Below, piece by piece: positions 5,676-6,054 of a stretch of DNA of 6,054 bases. The number at the start of each line of letters is the position of its first letter. Position 1 is the stretch's first letter. The position numbers and the translations under genes were made by a program. The notes under the pieces were generated by a model. That model was given only the letters and a program-made list of their open reading frames with translations, did no database searches and had not been told where the DNA came from. Origin of the DNA: Ruminococcaceae bacterium UBA866 (GTDB lineage: Bacteria > Bacillota > Clostridia > Oscillospirales > Ruminococcaceae); NCBI GenBank assembly GCA_002295325.1, contig DBGA01000054.1:50577-56630 (forward strand), in the 5' to 3' direction.

Positions 5676-5700
5676 TTTTTATACTGTTCTACAAAAGATA
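5657..5700 (+). repeat. Imperfect direct repeat of the rpsI 3' end
   Basis: Bases 5657-5674, ending inside the rpsI stop codon, recur at 5683-5700 with 15 of 18 identities. The shared pattern is AC-x-GTTCT-xx-AAAAGATA. The second copy lies between the stop codon and the terminator. It could be a remnant recombination (att-like) site, but chance duplication is possible in AT-rich DNA. Confidence 0.4.
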
Positions 5701-5701
5701 C

Positions 5702-5740
5702 AAAACCCCGCAAACGTACTGTTTGTGGGGTTTTTCTTTG
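5702..5740 (+). terminator. Intrinsic terminator of rplM-rpsI
   Basis: A 14-bp stem, AAAACCCCGCAAAC (5702-5715) with GTTTGTGGGGTTTT (5721-5734, one G-U pair), has the loop GTACT and is followed by TCTTTG. The T-tract starts within the stem base at 5731. It may also stop transcripts arriving from the integrase remnant on the other strand. Confidence 0.92.
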
Positions 5741-5787
5741 TTTTATAGGGTGATTAAAACAGCGTGAAAACGTGCCGAAATTTAACG

Positions 5788-5809
5788 GTAACTAGCAAGT
5801 AACTAACAA
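5788..5809. repeat. Tandem 11-bp repeat beside the integrase remnant
   Basis: GTAACTAGCAA (5788-5798) is directly followed by GTAACTAACAA (5799-5809), 10 of 11 identical, ending one base before the integrase stop codon. Short repeats next to integrase genes often serve as arm-type integrase binding sites; that role is inferred. Confidence 0.45.
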
Positions 5810-5810
5810 A

Positions 5811-6054
5811 TTACTTCACCATTTCAATACCCGCCTTTAGTTCTTCTATATCCTTGTGCGTGTATACCTTTTCTCCTGTTACGAGGCTTGAGTGCCCACC
5901 AATCTTTTTAATTGTAGTTTTGTTAGCTTCCACATTGTTCATTAAAAAACCAAGTGGATTAGTGTGAAGTACATACACCTAGCACACATAAATAATGATT
6001 AGCTTCCCTAAGAACGTGATCAGCAAGCAATGGAATAATGATTGATTTGATTTT
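5811..6054 (-). pseudogene. Decayed 3' end of a tyrosine recombinase (integrase) gene
   Basis: On the minus strand the frame ending in TAA at 5811-5813 codes 55 residues from 5978. They include HTNPLGFLMNNVEANK, IKKIGGHSSL and EKVYTHKDIEEL. This matches the catalytic C-terminus of phage and ICE-type integrases in Clostridia: the (R)HT box, the GHSS box and the nucleophilic Tyr in VYTHKDIEEL, with the family's usual C-terminal length after it. The frame is closed upstream by TAG at 5979-5981, and the expected Arg before HT is missing. A second frame, open from the window edge to TAA at 5959-5961, encodes KIKSIIIPLLADHVLREAN and might be the upstream part of the same gene. If so, a frameshift and a deletion separate the two. 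The tail points at the rpsI 3' end, as integrase genes often do towards their attachment site. The remnant is probably inactive. Confidence 0.72.

Noticed and set aside
5504..5713. 69-residue minus-strand reading frame across the end of rpsI
   Set aside because: It is antisense to the highly conserved S9 C-terminus and starts in the terminator; it is a shadow frame.

Overview
The window looks like chromosomal DNA from a low-GC Gram-positive bacterium, most likely of class Clostridia. The grounds are the AT-rich sequence, strong AGGAGG-type ribosome binding sites, textbook TTGACA/TATAAT promoters, Clostridia-like L13 and S9 sequences, and intrinsic terminators after most transcription units. 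I cannot name a genus.

Layout. (1) 2-781 (+) is the 3' part of a seven-bladed beta-propeller lactonase of the 6-phosphogluconolactonase type; its start lies outside the window. It converges on (2) a two-gene minus-strand operon, 2867-827, which encodes an ABC-2 ATPase and its permease with overlapping reading frames. A perfect 12-bp hairpin at 792-819 separates the two units. (3) The 244-bp divergent region 2868-3111 is the richest regulatory stretch. The ABC-2 operon has a consensus promoter whose -10/spacer/-35 interval is filled by a 9-bp-arm palindrome. Another element occurs near-identically in the leaders of both divergent genes. (4) 3112-3786 (+) is a complete MacB/LolD-type ABC ATPase with no FtsX-like permease beside it; a terminator follows directly. 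(5) 3986-4528 (+) is a very AT-rich gene for a 180-residue protein that I cannot assign to a function, followed by a perfect 17-bp hairpin. (6) 4741-5740 is the rplM-rpsI ribosomal protein operon, with its own consensus promoter and a strong terminator. A phased GAG-repeat array lies upstream of the promoter. (7) 5741-6054 carries the decayed 3' end of a tyrosine-recombinase (integrase) gene on the minus strand, pointing at the 3' end of rpsI, with short repeats nearby. This looks like the scar or edge of an integrated element.

How it fits together. The two transporter units probably handle export of, or resistance to, some compound and may share a regulator, but no regulator gene is present. 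The ribosomal operon is the housekeeping anchor. The AT-rich gene on one side of it and the integrase remnant on the other suggest that its flanks have received foreign DNA. I see no convincing new multi-gene system. The best leads are the AT-rich conserved protein, the divergent double-regulated transporter region, and the integrase remnant at rpsI.
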